A DNA stretch of 64,000 nt, from contig NZ_ARQJ01000030.1 of NCBI RefSeq assembly GCF_000385175.1, forward strand, positions 62,001 to 126,000, written 5' to 3'. This document shows, in pieces, positions 25,781 to 35,045 of this stretch. The DNA is from Salinicoccus albus DSM 19776 (GTDB lineage: Bacteria > Bacillota > Bacilli > Staphylococcales > Salinicoccaceae). The notes beneath the pieces are model-generated. The model saw nothing but the letters and a program-made list of their open reading frames with translations, did not search any database and was not told the origin of the DNA. A program made the position numbers and the translations under genes. How positions within the stretch are numbered: the first letter of the stretch is position 1; every line of letters begins with the position of its first letter.

Positions 25781-27055
25781 ATGGATAGAAAGATTGCTGT
25801 TGTTGGTTTAGGTTATGTGGGGTTGCCAGTTGCTGTATCATTTGGAATGAAACATGAGGTCATAGGTTTTGATATAAATGAACAACGTATTAAAGAATTA
25901 CAGGAAGGCTATGATCGTACGGATGAAGTTTTGGATGATGATTTAAATAAATCTAAAATAGAGTTTACTTCAGATAAAAACAATCTAAGCAAAGCTGATT
26001 TTATTATTGTTGCAGTCCCGACCCCTATAAACAAACACAAACAACCAGATTTAACACCACTATTAAAAGCTAGTGAGACTGTTGGAACTGTCTTAAGCGA
26101 AGGTACTATTGTCGTATATGAATCAACTGTATATCCAGGAGCTACAGAAGATGATTGCTTGCCCGTTTTAGAGAAGTATTCAGAACTTAAAGCAGGGAAA
26201 GATTTTTTTGTAGGCTATTCACCTGAACGTATAAACCCGGGTGATAGAGAGCATACTTTTGAAACAATTACTAAAGTTGTAAGTGGTCAGACACCAGAAG
26301 TGCTTGATATAGTTGCAAATGTTTACAGTACGGTCATTAAAGCAGGGGTACATAAATCAGCGAATATCAAAGTGGCTGAAGCCGCAAAAGTAATTGAAAA
26401 TACACAAAGAGATGTTAATATTGCTCTTATGAATGAATTGGCTTTAATTTTTAACAAGGTTGGTATTGATACAAAAGATGTATTAGAAACTGCGGGCACC
26501 AAATGGAACTTTCTTAAATTCTCGCCTGGTCTTGTGGGTGGACACTGTATAGGTGTAGATCCATATTATTTAACTCATAAAGCACAGGAACTAGGACATC
26601 ATCCTGAAGTGATATTAGCAGGTAGAAGAATTAATGATGGAATGTCAAAACATATTGCATCAGAAATAATAAAGCAAATGTTACAAAAAAATATACCAGT
26701 TGTAGGCACTACCATCAATCTTCTTGGTTTAACTTTTAAAGAAAATACATCTGATTTAAGAAACACTAAAGTTTTCGAAATTATAAATGAATTACAAGAA
26801 TTTGGCTTGAAAGTAGTTGTTAATGATGCCGTAGCTGATTCCGCAGAGGCACTGAAATATTATAATATAACATTAACTGATAAAAGTGCTTTACAGCCTA
26901 CCAACGTCATAATTTTTACAGTACCTCATAATGAATATATTCTTGATAAAAAATATTATTTAGATTTAGTTCAGGAAGAAGGTATAATATTCGATATTAA
27001 AGGAATTATAAAAGAAGAAGATTTAAAAGCTCATCAATCAATCTGGAGGCTTTAG
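25781..27055 (+). CDS. UDP-sugar 6-dehydrogenase (WbpO/TviB-like, uronic acid forming)
   Basis: About 424 residues. The N-terminal Rossmann motif AVVGLGYVGLPVAVSFG, a GFDINEQRI acidic turn, the ESTVYPGATED loop, SPERINPGDREH, and the catalytic-Cys block VGGHCIGVDPYYLTHKA are all present. The Y-L-T-H-K-A and AGRRINDGM pattern is that of dehydrogenases acting on UDP-N-acetylhexosamines, such as TviB and WbpO, rather than UDP-glucose dehydrogenase. It converts the C6 alcohol to a carboxylate in two NAD+ steps. The ATG at 25781 has AAAGGTGAGGG just upstream; the GTG at 25769 overlaps that site. The following glycosyltransferase starts 1 nt after the stop. Confidence 0.9.
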   Translation: MDRKIAVVGLGYVGLPVAVSFGMKHEVIGFDINEQRIKELQEGYDRTDEVLDDDLNKSKIEFTSDKNNLSKADFIIVAVPTPINKHKQPDLTPLLKASETVGTVLSEGTIVVYESTVYPGATEDDCLPVLEKYSELKAGKDFFVGYSPERINPGDREHTFETITKVVSGQTPEVLDIVANVYSTVIKAGVHKSANIKVAEAAKVIENTQRDVNIALMNELALIFNKVGIDTKDVLETAGTKWNFLKFSPGLVGGHCIGVDPYYLTHKAQELGHHPEVILAGRRINDGMSKHIASEIIKQMLQKNIPVVGTTINLLGLTFKENTSDLRNTKVFEIINELQEFGLKVVVNDAVADSAEALKYYNITLTDKSALQPTNVIIFTVPHNEYILDKKYYLDLVQEEGIIFDIKGIIKEEDLKAHQSIWRL

Positions 27056-27056
27056 A

Positions 27057-28223
27057 ATGTCAATATTATGGGCTCACGATCATAAATTTTACAAATATAG
27101 AGAACGAATATTTTCCAAAATTGATTTTCCTCATTCAATATGGAATAGATATTTAAAATTTGATTCAAAATTGACTGTTGTGTCTAGGCTGTATAATTTA
27201 GAGAATGATGACAAAGATAATTTAGATAAATATAATTTTTCTTCCAAGGAACAGGTTGATTTTGTAGGTATTAATTATTCTGGCTCACCGCTAAAATATT
27301 TCACTGATGTGACGTTAATTAAGAGTGAAGTTAAAGATTTAGTAAGAGCAAATGATAAAATTATAGTACGCTTACCAAGTTTAATCGGGACAGTAGTTGC
27401 ATTTGAGGCACTAAATCAAAAAAAACCATTGGCAGTAGAGTTAGTAGGAGACCCTTGGGACACTCATATTAATATACCTACAATGAAATCTAAGTTATAT
27501 GCACCTATAATTTATTTTCAAACGAAAATCGTTGTAGCAAAAGCAGATCAGGTTTTATATGTAACTAAACATTTTTTACAAGGAAGGTATAGTAATAAAA
27601 GTAAATATAATATCAATGCATCCAACGTTGAAATAAAAATTAAAAATAAAGAACCTAGAGAACTTAAAAAGAAAAATAAATTCAGAATAGGTTTAATTGG
27701 TTTTCTGTCACCATATAAAGGTATTGATACTGCTATAAAAGCTGTGAAAGAATTAAATACAAATAGTGAAATTGAGTTTTCGTTAGAAGTATTAGGAACA
27801 GGTAGTCTAGATTCATTTTGTGAATTAGCAAAAAAATTGAATGTCGATCAGTATATTAGTTTTAACACTTTGCCAGCTGGTGAACCTGTATTAAACTGGC
27901 TTGAATCTATAGATCTTTATATACAGCCTAGTCTTACAGAAGGTTTACCACGGGGGTTAATAGAAGCTATGAGCATGGGCTTGCCAGCTGTGGGAACAAA
28001 TGCAGGGGGTATTCCTGAATTACTTCCTAAAAGTTATATTATAAAAAAAGGAGATTATATGGATTTAAACCAAAAAATACTTTATCTTTGTCAAAATAGT
28101 AAGGAGTACGCAAATCTCTCCAAAACAAATCTTGAAACTTCAAAAGATTATGATAATGATTTTTTAGATAATAAGCGTGAAAATTTTTATGGAAACTTTA
28201 TATTAGGTGATTTTAATGAATGA
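27057..28223 (+). CDS. Glycosyltransferase family 4 type (GT-B fold)
   Basis: 388 residues, cytosolic and membrane-associated. The C-terminal half has the GT4 nucleotide-sugar site: FRIGLIGFLSPYKGIDTAIKA, then LEVLGTGSL and the E-x7-E-type block QPSLTEGLPRGLIEAMSMG followed by PAVGTNAGGIPELL. These match family GT4 (retaining, GT-B). The N-terminal acceptor domain is divergent, as expected when the acceptor is a specific lipid-linked oligosaccharide. CTGGAGG directly precedes the ATG, which lies 1 nt after the dehydrogenase stop. The donor sugar and linkage cannot be predicted. Confidence 0.88.
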   Translation: MSILWAHDHKFYKYRERIFSKIDFPHSIWNRYLKFDSKLTVVSRLYNLENDDKDNLDKYNFSSKEQVDFVGINYSGSPLKYFTDVTLIKSEVKDLVRANDKIIVRLPSLIGTVVAFEALNQKKPLAVELVGDPWDTHINIPTMKSKLYAPIIYFQTKIVVAKADQVLYVTKHFLQGRYSNKSKYNINASNVEIKIKNKEPRELKKKNKFRIGLIGFLSPYKGIDTAIKAVKELNTNSEIEFSLEVLGTGSLDSFCELAKKLNVDQYISFNTLPAGEPVLNWLESIDLYIQPSLTEGLPRGLIEAMSMGLPAVGTNAGGIPELLPKSYIIKKGDYMDLNQKILYLCQNSKEYANLSKTNLETSKDYDNDFLDNKRENFYGNFILGDFNE

Positions 28224-28767
28224 TATTATTAAAATTTTCAATCAATTACGTTATAATATACCTGTTTCATTAATTTCTACATTGACGGGATTTTTACCTG
28301 ATAATAGATACAGTGTGAAAATTAGAGGTAAGTTACTAAAACCATTTTTGAAATCGTGTGGTTCTAATTTTCAGATAGGTAGAGATGTCACACTTTTAAA
28401 CACAAATAATATATATATTGGGGACAATGTATATATTGCAAAAGGTACATGGTTAAATTGCAATGGCGGGATGCATATTGGAAATGAGGTGTTAATTGCT
28501 CCATATGTTACTATTAGTACTCAACAGCACACTTATAAAAACAATTCCTATAGGTTTGGTGAATCTATGAATGGAAAAGTAGTAATAGAAGATGGCTCTT
28601 GGATAACTTCTCATTGTAGCGTAAAGCAAGGAGTAAATATAGGCAAAGGATCACTTGTAGCAGCTAATTCTTCAGTCATAAAAGATGTTGACGCATATAC
28701 GGTGGTAGGGGGGGTACCTGCTAAATTTATAAAATCATTAAGCAATAATAATGAAGATTCAATATAA
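28216..28767 (+). CDS. Hexapeptide-repeat acyltransferase
   Basis: About 183 residues of left-handed beta-helix type. Hexapeptide turns are visible from about residue 50 on (TNNIYIGDNVYIAKGTWLN, GNEVLIAPYVTI), with the conserved His in TQQHTYK and the C-terminal VAANSSVIKDVDAYTVVGG and VPAKFIK blocks of the WcaF/NodL/maltose-acetyltransferase group. It would O-acetylate a sugar of the repeat unit using acetyl-CoA. The ATG at 28216 follows TAGGTG and overlaps the glycosyltransferase end by 8 nt. It is the last gene before a dead IS630 insertion, which may have cut the operon. Confidence 0.88.
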   Translation: MNDIIKIFNQLRYNIPVSLISTLTGFLPDNRYSVKIRGKLLKPFLKSCGSNFQIGRDVTLLNTNNIYIGDNVYIAKGTWLNCNGGMHIGNEVLIAPYVTISTQQHTYKNNSYRFGESMNGKVVIEDGSWITSHCSVKQGVNIGKGSLVAANSSVIKDVDAYTVVGGVPAKFIKSLSNNNEDSI

Positions 28768-28850
28768 ACTATTAGTTCGATTCAAAAATGGTATTAATAT
28801 ATAACATTCTATGGTGTCCCTTTCTTAAAGATATTTAAGGAACGGATATC

Positions 28851-29841
28851 ATGCCATTCAAACGCACAAAAGCTGAACTGCATTTATCTTGGGAAGATCG
28901 TGATTATTTAGAGAAAATCCATCAGACTCGCACTGAAGAAGTCCGTCGCGTCGAACGGACTAGTATGCTTTTATTATATGCAAACAACATCAGCGTGTCG
29001 ATAATTACGGAACGATTGGACACAACTCCGCCCAGGTTTATCGCTGCATTGATAAAGCCTTGGCGTTATGAAGTCTGGACCACACGCCTGTTAGCGCAAC
29101 ATATCGAGGGGGATGCAGACGATGCCGGGCGCCCAAGTGTCAATAATATCGGCTCTGGCACTGTATCGCGAATCCTTGATGAAAACGATATCAAACCGCA
29201 TAAAGTCAATTATTATCTGGAACGCCGCGACCCGGATTTCGATACTAAAATGGCTCATGTGTTGCATATATACCAACAAGTTGAATGGATGATTGAAGAC
29301 AATGCATTTCAACCGGTATGTGATGTTATGCTGTCTTACGATGAAAAGCCGGGGATTTAGGCCACCGAAAACAAGGCATCCGATTTACCGCCGGTGCTCG
29401 GCAAGCATGCCATCATTGGCCGTGATTCCGAATACATTAGACACGGCACCTTGAGCTTATTGGCTGGCATCGACCCGGTGACCGGCGAAGTCCTTGGTTC
29501 TGTTGAAGAGCGGCATCGCAGCCGTGAATTTGTAGACTTTTTGAAAATGCTTGATGCTCATTATGATTCGACGTTGCAAATCCATATTGTCCTTGATAAT
29601 TACTCCGCCTATACATCTAAAGAAACCAGAGCCTACCTGGAGACGGTGCTCAACCGATTTGAATTTGTATTCACCTCGACACACGGATCTTAGTTAAATA
29701 TTATCGAATCGTTTTTTGCGGCATATCCGGGTCAAATTGAAAGCAGAATTAAAAGAACGGATTGAATTATATCTCAAAGAAGTCAATGAAAATCCTATGC
29801 CGTTTAGATGGATACATGGGTTGGAATCTGCAAGTGATTAA
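28851..29841 (+). mobile_element. IS630-family element with inactivated transposase
   Basis: The first frame (28851-29360) encodes an N-terminal helix-turn-helix part and the first catalytic region ending in MLSYDEKPGI, where a TAG stop replaces the next codon. The frame resumes as ATENKASDLP and continues through GTLSLLAGIDPVTGEVLG and HIVLDNYSAYTSKETRAYLE to THGS, where a second TAG replaces the expected Trp. After LNIIESFFA a deletion and frame change join to an end reading LKERIELYLKEVNENPMPFRW. Two stops and one deletion make the transposase non-functional. Its GC content is higher than that of the flanking genes. It separates the acetyltransferase from the second half of the capsule cluster. 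Confidence 0.88.
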
Positions 29842-29910
29842 ATGATTCCATATTAATGTTATGTATGAAACGAACTACTAGTATAGTATTCATGTTAACG
29901 AGGTGGTAAG

Positions 29911-31062
29911 TTGAAAACAGAGAGTCGTCAAAGTGTGTTTCATTTATTAACTGTGCCAAAAAGTTTAGTTTTGATGAGAGGACAAATCAAATATTTATCA
30001 AAAAAAGGTTATGATATATCAATTTTGACAAGTGAAGGGCCGGAATTAGACAATTTTAAAGAAACTCATAAAAAATATCGTATTAATATGAGTAGAGAAA
30101 TAAATGTCATAAAAGATCTGTCATCTCTCAAAAATATTGTTAGCCTCTTCTTGAAAAATAAGCCATTAATAGTAAATAGTGGAACACCTAAGGCGGGCCT
30201 ATTAGGTACAATAGCTGCCTTTTTAACCAGAGTTCCAGTTAGGATATATACTATGAGGGGTTTGAAGTTACAAACCAGCACAGGGCTTAAATTTATTATT
30301 TTATGGTTTATGGAAAAAGTGTGTTGTACTTTAGCTACTGATGTAATATGTATCTCACATAGCGTTAAAAAAGATATGATCGATTTAAAATTAGTGAATA
30401 AAGATAAGATTGTTATACTAGGGAATGGAAGTAGTAATGGTATTGATCTAAAAGACTTTCCACCTCAAATTAATAAAAGTCAAATCGTTATGAATGATTA
30501 TGATGAAAAGAAATTCACCCTTGGATATGTTGGACGTATCGTTAAAGATAAGGGAGTTGATGATGTCGTTCATATTTTCCAGTATCTAAAAGAACAAGGC
30601 GTGAATTGTCAACTTATTCTAATTGGTAGCATTGAGGAGGGGGATCCTATAAAATCAACCACTTATGAAAAAATTTTGAATGATGAAAATATAATTTACT
30701 TATCACATGTTGAAAATCCCAGTAAATATTATTATTTAATAGATGTTTTTCTTTTCTTAACTGCACGTGAAGGTTTTGGCAATGTGAGTATAGAGTCACA
30801 GGCAGCAGGAACTCCGGTTATAACATATGATGTAACTGGAGCTAAAGATACTGTGATTAATTACAAAACAGGATTCATAGTTAAAAAGAATGACATCAAT
30901 GAAGTGATTGAAAAATTATTCTTACTCTATAATAATAGTTTTATGTTAAGAAGAATGGGTGCAGCGGGAAAAGAGTATGTGGAAAAAAATTTTTCCAATG
31001 AGTTGGTTTGGGAAAGTATGGATCAATTTTATAAACAAAAAATTTTAAATATTAAGCAATGA
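29911..31062 (+). CDS. Glycosyltransferase family 4 (CapM-like)
   Basis: 383 residues, GT-B fold. N-terminal acceptor-side motifs are typical of the CapM/PglA group: QIKYLSKKGYDISILTSEG, KPLIVNSGTPKAGLLGTIAA and RIYTMRGLKLQT. The donor domain has FTLGYVGRIVKDKGVDDV, LILIGSIEEGDPI and the E-x7-E element TAREGFGNVSIESQAAGTPV. Homologues often transfer the second sugar onto the undecaprenyl-linked first sugar. The start is a TTG at 29911 behind GAGGTGG; no nearer ATG fits. The gene begins just after the IS630 remnant, so its original promoter or operon link may be altered. AT-rich like the rest of the cluster. Confidence 0.88.
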   Translation: MKTESRQSVFHLLTVPKSLVLMRGQIKYLSKKGYDISILTSEGPELDNFKETHKKYRINMSREINVIKDLSSLKNIVSLFLKNKPLIVNSGTPKAGLLGTIAAFLTRVPVRIYTMRGLKLQTSTGLKFIILWFMEKVCCTLATDVICISHSVKKDMIDLKLVNKDKIVILGNGSSNGIDLKDFPPQINKSQIVMNDYDEKKFTLGYVGRIVKDKGVDDVVHIFQYLKEQGVNCQLILIGSIEEGDPIKSTTYEKILNDENIIYLSHVENPSKYYYLIDVFLFLTAREGFGNVSIESQAAGTPVITYDVTGAKDTVINYKTGFIVKKNDINEVIEKLFLLYNNSFMLRRMGAAGKEYVEKNFSNELVWESMDQFYKQKILNIKQ

Positions 31063-31104
31063 TATTTTTCAGATGTTATCTACTAATAGAAAGAGTGAAT
31101 ATGG

Positions 31105-32028
31105 ATGCGATTTACATTTCTCAGTACTACATCTAAACACAATAAAGAATTTATAAAACTACCTGATAAAAAAGTATTTAATGATTTAAGGCCCAATTTT
31201 TTAGTCACAGATCTTGATTATCTTAAACAGTTAGTAGTTGATTATAATCAAAATGACATGTATTTTCTTTTGGATACAGAAAAAAAACAAAACATATCTC
31301 TTTATGATGAAATTAATATAGAAAATAAAATAGATTATAAGCCAAATGATTTAACCATGGAAGCTGCAGATTTAAGTATCTTAAATTATTTCAATCGTCG
31401 TCTTAGTAATAAATCAATAGCTATATACGGCACAGGCAACATTGCTTTTAAACTAGCTTTAAGATTGTCTGAGAGAAATGCTCAAATTTATATGTATGGT
31501 CGAGATGATAAGAAAGTAAATATATGCATAAATGCCTTAAAACAAATTACCTTTGATCGTGATCTGATAAATTATGGAGATAACAAAGCACCGGTAGATT
31601 GCTTAGTGTCATTTGTTTCTTCAGAAGAAATAATTGATGAAACATTTTTGAGAATATTAAACGGAAGGTCCCTTTGCTTAGATGGTGGTATAGGAAACTT
31701 TTCAAAAGAATTTATAAAAAATGCAATTGTTGTAGGACATGAAGTAAGAAGATTAGATGTAAGACAATCACAAGAAATTATGGATGGTTATATATACTCC
31801 CGTTTAAATTCTGAATTTGATAATATTATTGGAAGTAGTACTATCAATGGTCACTCCGTAGTAGCTGGTGGAATCATGGGAGAAGAAGGACAGGCCATTA
31901 TTGATCGAATTTATAATCCATCCAAAGTTATAGGTATCGCTAATGGAATAGGAGGGGTCAAGGATGAGTCAGAGCTTAACAGTGAAGAACAATCTAAAAT
32001 CAAAGAGGTTCAGGCCTTTATTGAATAA
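31105..32028 (+). CDS. NAD(P)-binding Rossmann-fold protein of the capsule cluster, function unknown
   Basis: 307 residues. The central part contains a clear dinucleotide-binding motif, SIAIYGTGNIAFKLALRLSE followed by an acidic/arginine turn YMYGRD, so a Rossmann domain begins near residue 108. The N-terminal ~100 residues (FLSTTSKHNKEFI... with a long acidic segment) are not recognised, and the C-terminal part has VVAGGIMGEEGQ and GIANGIGGVKDE glycine-rich loops. The layout of a substrate domain before the Rossmann domain recalls shikimate dehydrogenase or tetrahydrofolate-dehydrogenase-like enzymes, but catalytic residues are not identifiable. It overlaps the initiating transferase gene by 65 nt, which ties it firmly to polymer synthesis. 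A role in making an unusual sugar or a non-sugar substituent is possible. Confidence 0.75.
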   Translation: MRFTFLSTTSKHNKEFIKLPDKKVFNDLRPNFLVTDLDYLKQLVVDYNQNDMYFLLDTEKKQNISLYDEINIENKIDYKPNDLTMEAADLSILNYFNRRLSNKSIAIYGTGNIAFKLALRLSERNAQIYMYGRDDKKVNICINALKQITFDRDLINYGDNKAPVDCLVSFVSSEEIIDETFLRILNGRSLCLDGGIGNFSKEFIKNAIVVGHEVRRLDVRQSQEIMDGYIYSRLNSEFDNIIGSSTINGHSVVAGGIMGEEGQAIIDRIYNPSKVIGIANGIGGVKDESELNSEEQSKIKEVQAFIE

Positions 32029-32653
32029 AGTAGCTAAAAGAGCATTGGACATTAGTGTCAGTTCAATTGCCTTAATCGCTGTGAGCCCGGTTCTGGCTTA
32101 CACATCATATAGAATTAAAACAGAAGATAGAGGACCTATCCTATTCAAGCAGAAAAGAAGCGGATTGAATGATGAAACATTTGAAATGTACAAATTCCGA
32201 TCGATGAAAGTGGATAATAAAGTGATAGGCACACATTCCAGCGAAGGAAAGAATCCTTATGCTGAATGGAACGGAAGCGTACCTGATGATTTTGTATTTA
32301 AAAGTGCGACAGGACGTAATCCTAACGTTACAGAAATTGGCGCCTTTATCAGAAAATATTCTATAGATGAACTTCCTCAACTTATCAATGTGCTCAAAGG
32401 TGAGATGAGTGTAGTGGGTCCCCGACCGGAGATTCCACAAATTACATATCACTATGACAATGAACAACGAAGAAGATTGGAAGTCAAACCAGGCGTTACT
32501 GGATGGGCGCAAGTAAATGGCAGAAGTGATATGGACCACGGTAAGAAAATTGTTTATGATCTTTGGTATATAGACAATGAAAATTTCTGGTTAGACATTA
32601 AAATACTGTGGGTGACATTTTTGCAAGTTGTCAGTGGTAGAGGGTCAGTGTAA
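31964..32653 (+). CDS. Initiating undecaprenyl-phosphate sugar-1-phosphate transferase
   Basis: A 229-residue polyprenyl-phosphate hexose-1-phosphate transferase, small (PglC/WcaJ-C-terminal) type. One N-terminal re-entrant helix (ALDISVSSIALIAVSPVLAY) is followed by the conserved GPILFKQKRSGLND, FEMYKFRSMKVD with the catalytic Asp-Glu region further on (RKYSIDELPQLINVLKGEMS), VGPRPEIP, and RLEVKPGVTGWAQVNGR. It loads the first sugar phosphate on the lipid carrier and so starts each repeat unit. The ATG follows GGAGGGG and overlaps the upstream Rossmann gene. It is the last gene of the cluster; no CapD or Wzz gene remains intact beside it. Confidence 0.93.
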   Translation: MSQSLTVKNNLKSKRFRPLLNKVAKRALDISVSSIALIAVSPVLAYTSYRIKTEDRGPILFKQKRSGLNDETFEMYKFRSMKVDNKVIGTHSSEGKNPYAEWNGSVPDDFVFKSATGRNPNVTEIGAFIRKYSIDELPQLINVLKGEMSVVGPRPEIPQITYHYDNEQRRRLEVKPGVTGWAQVNGRSDMDHGKKIVYDLWYIDNENFWLDIKILWVTFLQVVSGRGSV

Positions 32654-33496
32654 TGTATTTACAATGTGCATATCTACGTTAGATTTTGAACTAACTTATA
32701 GGAAAAGTGTCAAATAATCTACCACCTGTCTTCAAATCAGAACTTATTAGATACTTGACATACTTCAAGAAAAGAATTTAAGCAGTCTCGTTATTCAGTA
32801 GTTTATTGTTATTTTCAAAGATGCATTCTGTATGCTTTTCAAGGGTATTTAAACAATATGTGATGTTAACTCACCATACATAACAGTATTTTCAAAGCAA
32901 TCTCTCTCATCAATGATGAAAGAGATCAATTAATCAAAACCATTCGTTGATATCCCATTGAATAACTATAAAAGGAACGCCAGATATCTGGAAATTGTCG
33001 GCAAAGCCGAACAGGTTAAAGGTCAAAGAGTTATTGAGTGGTGGCAGCATACACATAATGAATCTACAGAGTCTTCAGAACTGACTAGGCTTAAAATTCT
33101 AGTAGAGAGATGAGGAAAATGGTAAAAAAGCAAATGTTCGCTCAGGAATAATTGGTATGGAAACTCCCGTTATGAGTGAGGATTTGAAAATGAATGTAGT
33201 GGTCAGAAATTGGTCAGTAATCAACATTCCTTGAAGTACCGACTATGCATACGGGTGGCGTGATTTTGACAAGCGGGACACTGAGCTGTCGTTGAATCAA
33301 TTTGGATGATAAAAAAGCGGGAGTGTTAGTCACCAAAAGTGCGTAAGAAACATTTTATAACTGCCATTTACAATTGCGTAAGAACCACCACTCTAGTTTA
33401 GCAGTCACAATTGGTACATTCCTTGTCATTTGGTGGTAAGAAAGATGGTAGAAGTGGTACATTTGTTTGACAGTAATCGATACACTCTAGCTATTT
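32654..33496. other. Gene-poor stretch after the capsule cluster
   Basis: No convincing gene. One plus-strand frame (about 32935-33111) reads NARYLEIVGKAEQ and then GQRVIEWWQHTHNES without a start codon, which looks like the remains of a coding sequence I cannot name. The region also holds short direct repeats (TGCGTAAGAA at 33350 and 33375) and one copy of a 40-bp dispersed repeat. It looks like an insertion and deletion hotspot. Confidence 0.5.
33373..33412. repeat. Dispersed repeat, copy 1 (partner at 41071)
   Basis: TTGCGTAAGAAC, then CTAGTTTAGCAGT and ACAATTG spaced over 40 bp, nearly the same as 41071-41110. Its first part is the inverse complement of the ISL3 left-end sequence GTTCTTACGCAA at 37380, so it may be a leftover right end of a related element. 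Confidence 0.65.
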
Positions 33497-33525
33497 AAAA
33501 AATACTCCGGTGATTGACACCGGAG
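33497..33525 (-). terminator. Terminator of the NhaC-type antiporter gene
   Basis: CTCCGGTG pairs with CACCGGAG (33505-33512 with 33518-33525); the A run at 33497-33502 is the U tail on the minus strand. Confidence 0.9.
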
Positions 33526-33562
33526 CTCTTACTCTAATACATTCCAACTCTCTTTAATTTCT

Positions 33563-34999
33563 TCATTCACTACTAAAATTTTTTCCATTTTGATTAGTTT
33601 TATAAATACCGATTCCTGTAAAAGCCAGTATAATCGCGATTATAGGTGTCACATACGTCATAACTGCCCAAATTGCATATCCTTCTGAGCCATAAATAGC
33701 TATACCTAGAGTACTTATATAGAATGCTCCTGAGGTACCCCATGGCACTAATCCTGCCATCATTGTACCGACATCTTCTATAGTTCTAGACAACGTTTTG
33801 GCTGTCATCCCTGCTTTTCTAAATGGCTTTTTAAACATTTCTGGTATTATTATAGCAACTGTATATGACGTTCCAGAAAATACAAGTATAAGTATTTCTG
33901 TAAAAACAGTAGTTATCATAAGTGGACCACGTTTTTTCACTCTTGAAGTTAGTGGTCTTAGAGCAGTCTCTAAAAACCCTGCTTTACTTATAATTGCAGT
34001 ATATGAATAACCTGCATAAATTATTATTACTACCCCAACCATCGAAATGAGTCCACCTCTATTTAATAAAGTTAATAAAGATTCAGACCACTGCTCTGAT
34101 GCTGAATTCGAAAGTAGTTCTGTACTAAAGCCATCATAAGCGGCAGTTATACCATTTTGTAAAGAGAACCCTTGAAAAAGAACACCTAATAATATTGCAA
34201 TGAAACATCCTAAAAGCATCACAGGCACTGGTGGTTTTTTCATAAGTGCACCAATAAGGATTATGGCAAAAGGTAATAACAGTAAAATATTCCAATCATA
34301 TATTTGGTTTAATTCATTTAAAATTATATTTGTTTCTGAAGTAGGCGCACTTCCGGATACGTTTAAATTAAGGCCTGTAATATAGAAAACAATAAATGAT
34401 ATGACTGCTGCAGGTATAGTAGTCCATAACATTGATTTTATGTGTTCATATAAATCTACTCCCGTTGTCGCAGCTGCTAAGTTGGTAGTTTCAGATAAAG
34501 GAGACAATTTATCCCCAAAAATAGCTCCACTTATTACTGCACCAGCAGTAATATGCAGAGGCACCCCAATGCTTGAAGCAATACTCATCATTGCAACACC
34601 AGCGGTTCCAACTGAGCCCCATGAAGAACCGGTCACAATAGAAAATAATGTATTGAGTAAAAATGCAGATATAAGTAGGTATCCAGGATTGATGATCTCT
34701 ATACCATAGTAAATTAGCATAGGGATAGATCCGCTAAATATGAAAGTCCCAATTACTATTCCGATAACCCAAATTATTAAAATAGCTGGAGTAGCTCCAG
34801 TTATACGTTCACTTATTGCTTGTTCCATGTCTTTCCAAGTTAACCCTACTCTAATTGCTAACAATCCTGCTCCCACAGCTGCTGCTACCATCATGAGTTC
34901 AACACGTAATCCAAAAATTAGATATCCAACGAAAACAAACAAAAACATCAATAATAATGAAAATATCGACTCCCAAAAATTTGCTTCTCTTTTTAACAT
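33563..34999 (-). CDS. NhaC family Na+/H+ antiporter-like transporter
   Basis: About 478 residues with 11-12 helices. NhaC-family motifs are present: ILIIWVIGIVIGTFIFSGSI, FSIVTGSSWGSVGTAGVAMM, AGAVISGAIFGDKLSPLSETT, and near the end GLVPWGTSGAFYISTLG. These form the ion path in the IT superfamily. Some members exchange organic acids or amino acids (MleN, malate/lactate) rather than only Na+ for H+. The ATG at 34999 gives good spacing to GGGGGATGG, while the one at 35005 abuts that site. It lies just downstream of a GntR regulator gene on the same strand and near an amine/amino-acid oxidase, so a role in uptake or export of that substrate is plausible. Confidence 0.9.
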   Translation of the reverse strand: MLKREANFWESIFSLLLMFLFVFVGYLIFGLRVELMMVAAAVGAGLLAIRVGLTWKDMEQAISERITGATPAILIIWVIGIVIGTFIFSGSIPMLIYYGIEIINPGYLLISAFLLNTLFSIVTGSSWGSVGTAGVAMMSIASSIGVPLHITAGAVISGAIFGDKLSPLSETTNLAAATTGVDLYEHIKSMLWTTIPAAVISFIVFYITGLNLNVSGSAPTSETNIILNELNQIYDWNILLLLPFAIILIGALMKKPPVPVMLLGCFIAILLGVLFQGFSLQNGITAAYDGFSTELLSNSASEQWSESLLTLLNRGGLISMVGVVIIIYAGYSYTAIISKAGFLETALRPLTSRVKKRGPLMITTVFTEILILVFSGTSYTVAIIIPEMFKKPFRKAGMTAKTLSRTIEDVGTMMAGLVPWGTSGAFYISTLGIAIYGSEGYAIWAVMTYVTPIIAIILAFTGIGIYKTNQNGKNFSSE

Positions 35000-35045
35000 T
35001 TCCATCCCCCTATGTTTATAGCCACTAAATATTTATATAAATAAT

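Noticed and set aside
32935-33111. Plus-strand frame (GKAEQ...IEWWQHTHNE) as a gene
   Set aside because: No start codon or ribosome-binding site and no recognisable family; kept only as a possible remnant in the intergenic note.
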